Assembly: GCA_046715235.1 (NCBI GenBank) | Contig: JBKJZO010000191.1 | Location: 1-23,127 of the forward strand | Length of the DNA: 23,127 bases | Reading direction: 5' to 3' | From: JBKJZO01 sp046715235 | Lineage (GTDB): Bacteria > Actinomycetota > Actinomycetes > BP-191 | Shown: positions 22,557 to 23,127 of the stretch, in pieces | Position numbering within the stretch: the first letter of the stretch is position 1 | Layout of the letters: each line of letters starts with the position of its first letter | Notes under the pieces: model-generated | What the model was told of the DNA's origin: nothing | The model's input: only the letters and a program-made list of their open reading frames with translations | The model's database searches: none | Made by a program: the position numbers and the translations under genes

Positions 22557-23127
22557 ACGTCAACGCACTGCACGTCGCCTCGTGGACGATCCGGGAAGCG
22601 ATCCGGCGCAAGCTCGTCATCGGGCTGATGATGCTCAGCGTCGTGTACGTCGGGCTGTTCGCGCTGGGCTTTCACCTGCTGTACTCGAAGGTCACCGAGG
22701 ACATCAGCACGGAATCACTGCGCGATGTCCTTGCCGCCAACATCCTGACGGTCCTCGGGCTGTACGCCGTGCACTTCCTCGCCGCGTTCCTCGCGCTGTT
22801 CCTGTCCGTGGGGTCGATCTCCTCGGAGATCGAGTCGGGGATGCTGCACGCCGTACTGTCGCGGCCGATCACCCGCGCGCAGTACCTCTTCGGCCGCTGG
22901 CTGGCCTTCGCCGGCCTGCTCGTCACGTACGTCGTCACGATGGCGGGCGCGCTGATGCTCGTCGCGCGCATCATCGCCGGCTACCAACCGGTCGGCGTCG
23001 TGCGCGCGCTTGGCTTGCTCAGCCTGCAGGTGCTGCTGCTCATCACGGTCGGGCTGTTCGGCAGCACGATGCTCTCGACGATGGCGAACGGCGTGATCAC
23101 GTTCAGCCTGTTCGGGCTGGCGTGGCT
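22553..23127 (+). CDS. ABC-2 type transporter permease (3' end cut by window edge)
   Basis: Translation from GTG 22553 (VNVNALHVASWTIREAIRRK) is open to the window end, about 191 codons. The N-terminus is a typical ABC-2 permease: an amphipathic start, a first membrane helix (LVIGLMMLSVVYVGLFALGF), then VLGLYAVHFLAAFLALFLSV, the SISSEIESGMLHAVLSRPIT loop with the conserved E..G....LSRP motif, and further helices (WLAFAGLLVTYVVTMAGALM, LSLQVLLLITVGLFG). The GTG overlaps the ATPase stop by 4 bp and GGTGAG lies just upstream, so the two subunits are coupled. About half of a usual permease is present; the rest is outside the window. Confidence 0.92.
   Translation, partial: MNVNALHVASWTIREAIRRKLVIGLMMLSVVYVGLFALGFHLLYSKVTEDISTESLRDVLAANILTVLGLYAVHFLAAFLALFLSVGSISSEIESGMLHAVLSRPITRAQYLFGRWLAFAGLLVTYVVTMAGALMLVARIIAGYQPVGVVRALGLLSLQVLLLITVGLFGSTMLSTMANGVITFSLFGLAW

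Overview
The window is a stretch of a high-GC Actinomycetota chromosome. The evidence is the base composition, the GTG starts, the 1-4 bp start/stop overlaps and gene families typical of the phylum (SigE-family sigma factor, DUF6542 membrane protein, ZAS anti-sigma factor). I cannot name a genus. No rRNA, tRNA, CRISPR array, integrase or transposase is visible.

Layout. (1) 1-2281: the ribosome-associated GTPase TypA/BipA (minus strand, cut by the left edge), then a divergent secreted protein of unknown function. (2) 2282-5215: a compositionally different, partly AT-richer segment. It holds a long terminator hairpin with a possible small RNA in front of it, a SigE-family sigma factor with its membrane partner, the C-terminal stub of a DNA cytosine-5 methyltransferase, and an unknown membrane-anchored protein. 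It looks like an eroded accessory island. (3) 5216-9825: housekeeping and repair genes: a MutT-type NUDIX hydrolase, divergent pterin carbinolamine dehydratase, an HhH-GPD DNA glycosylase, a lipoprotein and VOC protein pair, a divergent YchF-like P-loop NTPase and a DUF1697 protein. (4) 9822-14002: the SbcD-SbcC nuclease operon, translationally coupled to the DUF1697 gene. (5) 14121-19864: a DM13-domain membrane protein, a DUF6542 membrane protein and ispH. Between the last two sits a two-gene AAA-ATPase plus subtilisin-like protease cassette (15317-18701) that I recognise as IetAS, a plasmid-incompatibility and anti-phage defence module. (6) 19950-23127: an ECF sigma factor, its zinc-type transmembrane anti-sigma factor, an ABC ATPase and an ABC-2 permease (cut by the right edge), all overlapping head to tail as one operon.

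The most interesting element is the IetAS cassette. It lies between two genes that are usually neighbours in actinobacteria (ispH and the DUF6542 gene). The ATPase carries an extra C-terminal helix-turn-helix. A 34-bp imperfect dyad overlaps a likely leaderless extended -10 promoter just ahead of the ATPase start, so the system may repress itself or couple DNA binding to protease activation. Secondary points of interest are the orphan methyltransferase stub, the putative small RNA at about 2452-2550, the YchF-like protein with an altered P-loop, and the sigma/anti-sigma/ABC operon.
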